NCBI GenBank assembly: GCA_031283835.1
Contig: JAITBA010000018.1
Span: 1 to 7,072, forward strand
Direction: 5' to 3'
Source: Oscillospiraceae bacterium
GTDB taxonomy: Bacteria; Bacillota; Clostridia; Oscillospirales; Acutalibacteraceae
Length of the DNA stretch: 7,072 nucleotides
Positions 6,949-7,072 of this stretch are shown piece by piece. Positions within the stretch are counted from its first letter, which is position 1. Every line of letters begins with the position of its first letter. A model generated the notes under the pieces. It worked only from the letters and a program-made list of their open reading frames with translations. It did not search any database and was not told the DNA's origin. The translations under genes were made by a program, and so were the position numbers.

Positions 6949-7072
6949 TTAGGGCGCTTCTTTCCCCTCGGCGGACGAAGGGGCGATTTCGATTTTGATT
7001 TGGGTAATGCGTTTGTCGTCGAGGGCCTCGACGGTGAAGGTGAGGTTGCCATAGCGAATGACGGGGGTTTCG
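6949..7072 (-). CDS. C-terminus of a CorC/HlyC-domain (hemolysin-family) protein
   Basis: Only the last 40 codons and the TAA stop (6951-6949) are inside the window. The segment VIRYGNLTFTVEALDDKRI, followed by an alternating ITQIKIEI strand and a short charged tail, matches the C-terminal CorC/HlyC transporter-associated domain. That domain closes CNNM/TlyC-type membrane proteins, which also carry a DUF21 membrane domain and two CBS domains; these would lie to the right of the window. Such proteins are linked to magnesium or cobalt handling, despite the name hemolysin. The assignment rests on a short stretch. Confidence 0.65.
   Translation of the reverse strand, partial: ETPVIRYGNLTFTVEALDDKRITQIKIEIAPSSAEGKEAP

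Overview
The window looks like chromosomal DNA of a moderately GC-rich Gram-positive bacterium, most likely from the class Clostridia (inference). The reasons are strong GGAG-type ribosome binding sites, sigma-A promoters with near-consensus boxes, rho-independent terminators, and SipW-type signal peptidases with a matching exported protein. All genes I accept lie on the minus strand, so the reading order runs from the right edge to the left.

Right part (7072 to 4564). The window opens with the last 40 codons of a CorC/HlyC-domain (hemolysin-family) membrane protein. Next is a lipoprotein built of six to seven propeller-like repeats (DUF5050 type). Then comes argG (argininosuccinate synthase) behind its own sigma-A promoter and a possible arginine operator. 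A 511-residue polytopic membrane protein, perhaps a DUF6056/GT-C-like enzyme, follows argG by 43 bases and ends at a terminator.

Left part (3011 to 1). This is a protein-export locus. A near-perfect promoter with a hairpin or operator in its leader drives a SipW-like (ER-type, Ser/His) signal peptidase that has an unusual cytoplasmic N-terminal extension of about 100 residues. Part of that extension is encoded by a 14-bp tandem repeat. A strong terminator ends this unit. A second promoter drives a second, shorter SipW-like peptidase. Its stop codon overlaps, as ATGA, the start of an open-ended gene for a large secreted protein with a SipW-cognate signal peptide. That gene runs off the left edge and produces no closed ORF in the window, so an ORF caller that needs both ends would miss it.

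How the genes work together: the coupled peptidase most plausibly processes the exported protein translated right after it, as SipW processes TasA/TapA in Bacillus. The upstream paralogue either shares this job or serves other cargo outside the window. The two peptidases share a 47-bp stretch of identical DNA over the nucleophile region. Both also lack the usual Asp of the GDxN box. These two points and the repeat inside the coding sequence are the most notable things here. I found no RNA genes, CRISPR arrays, insertion sequences or phage genes.
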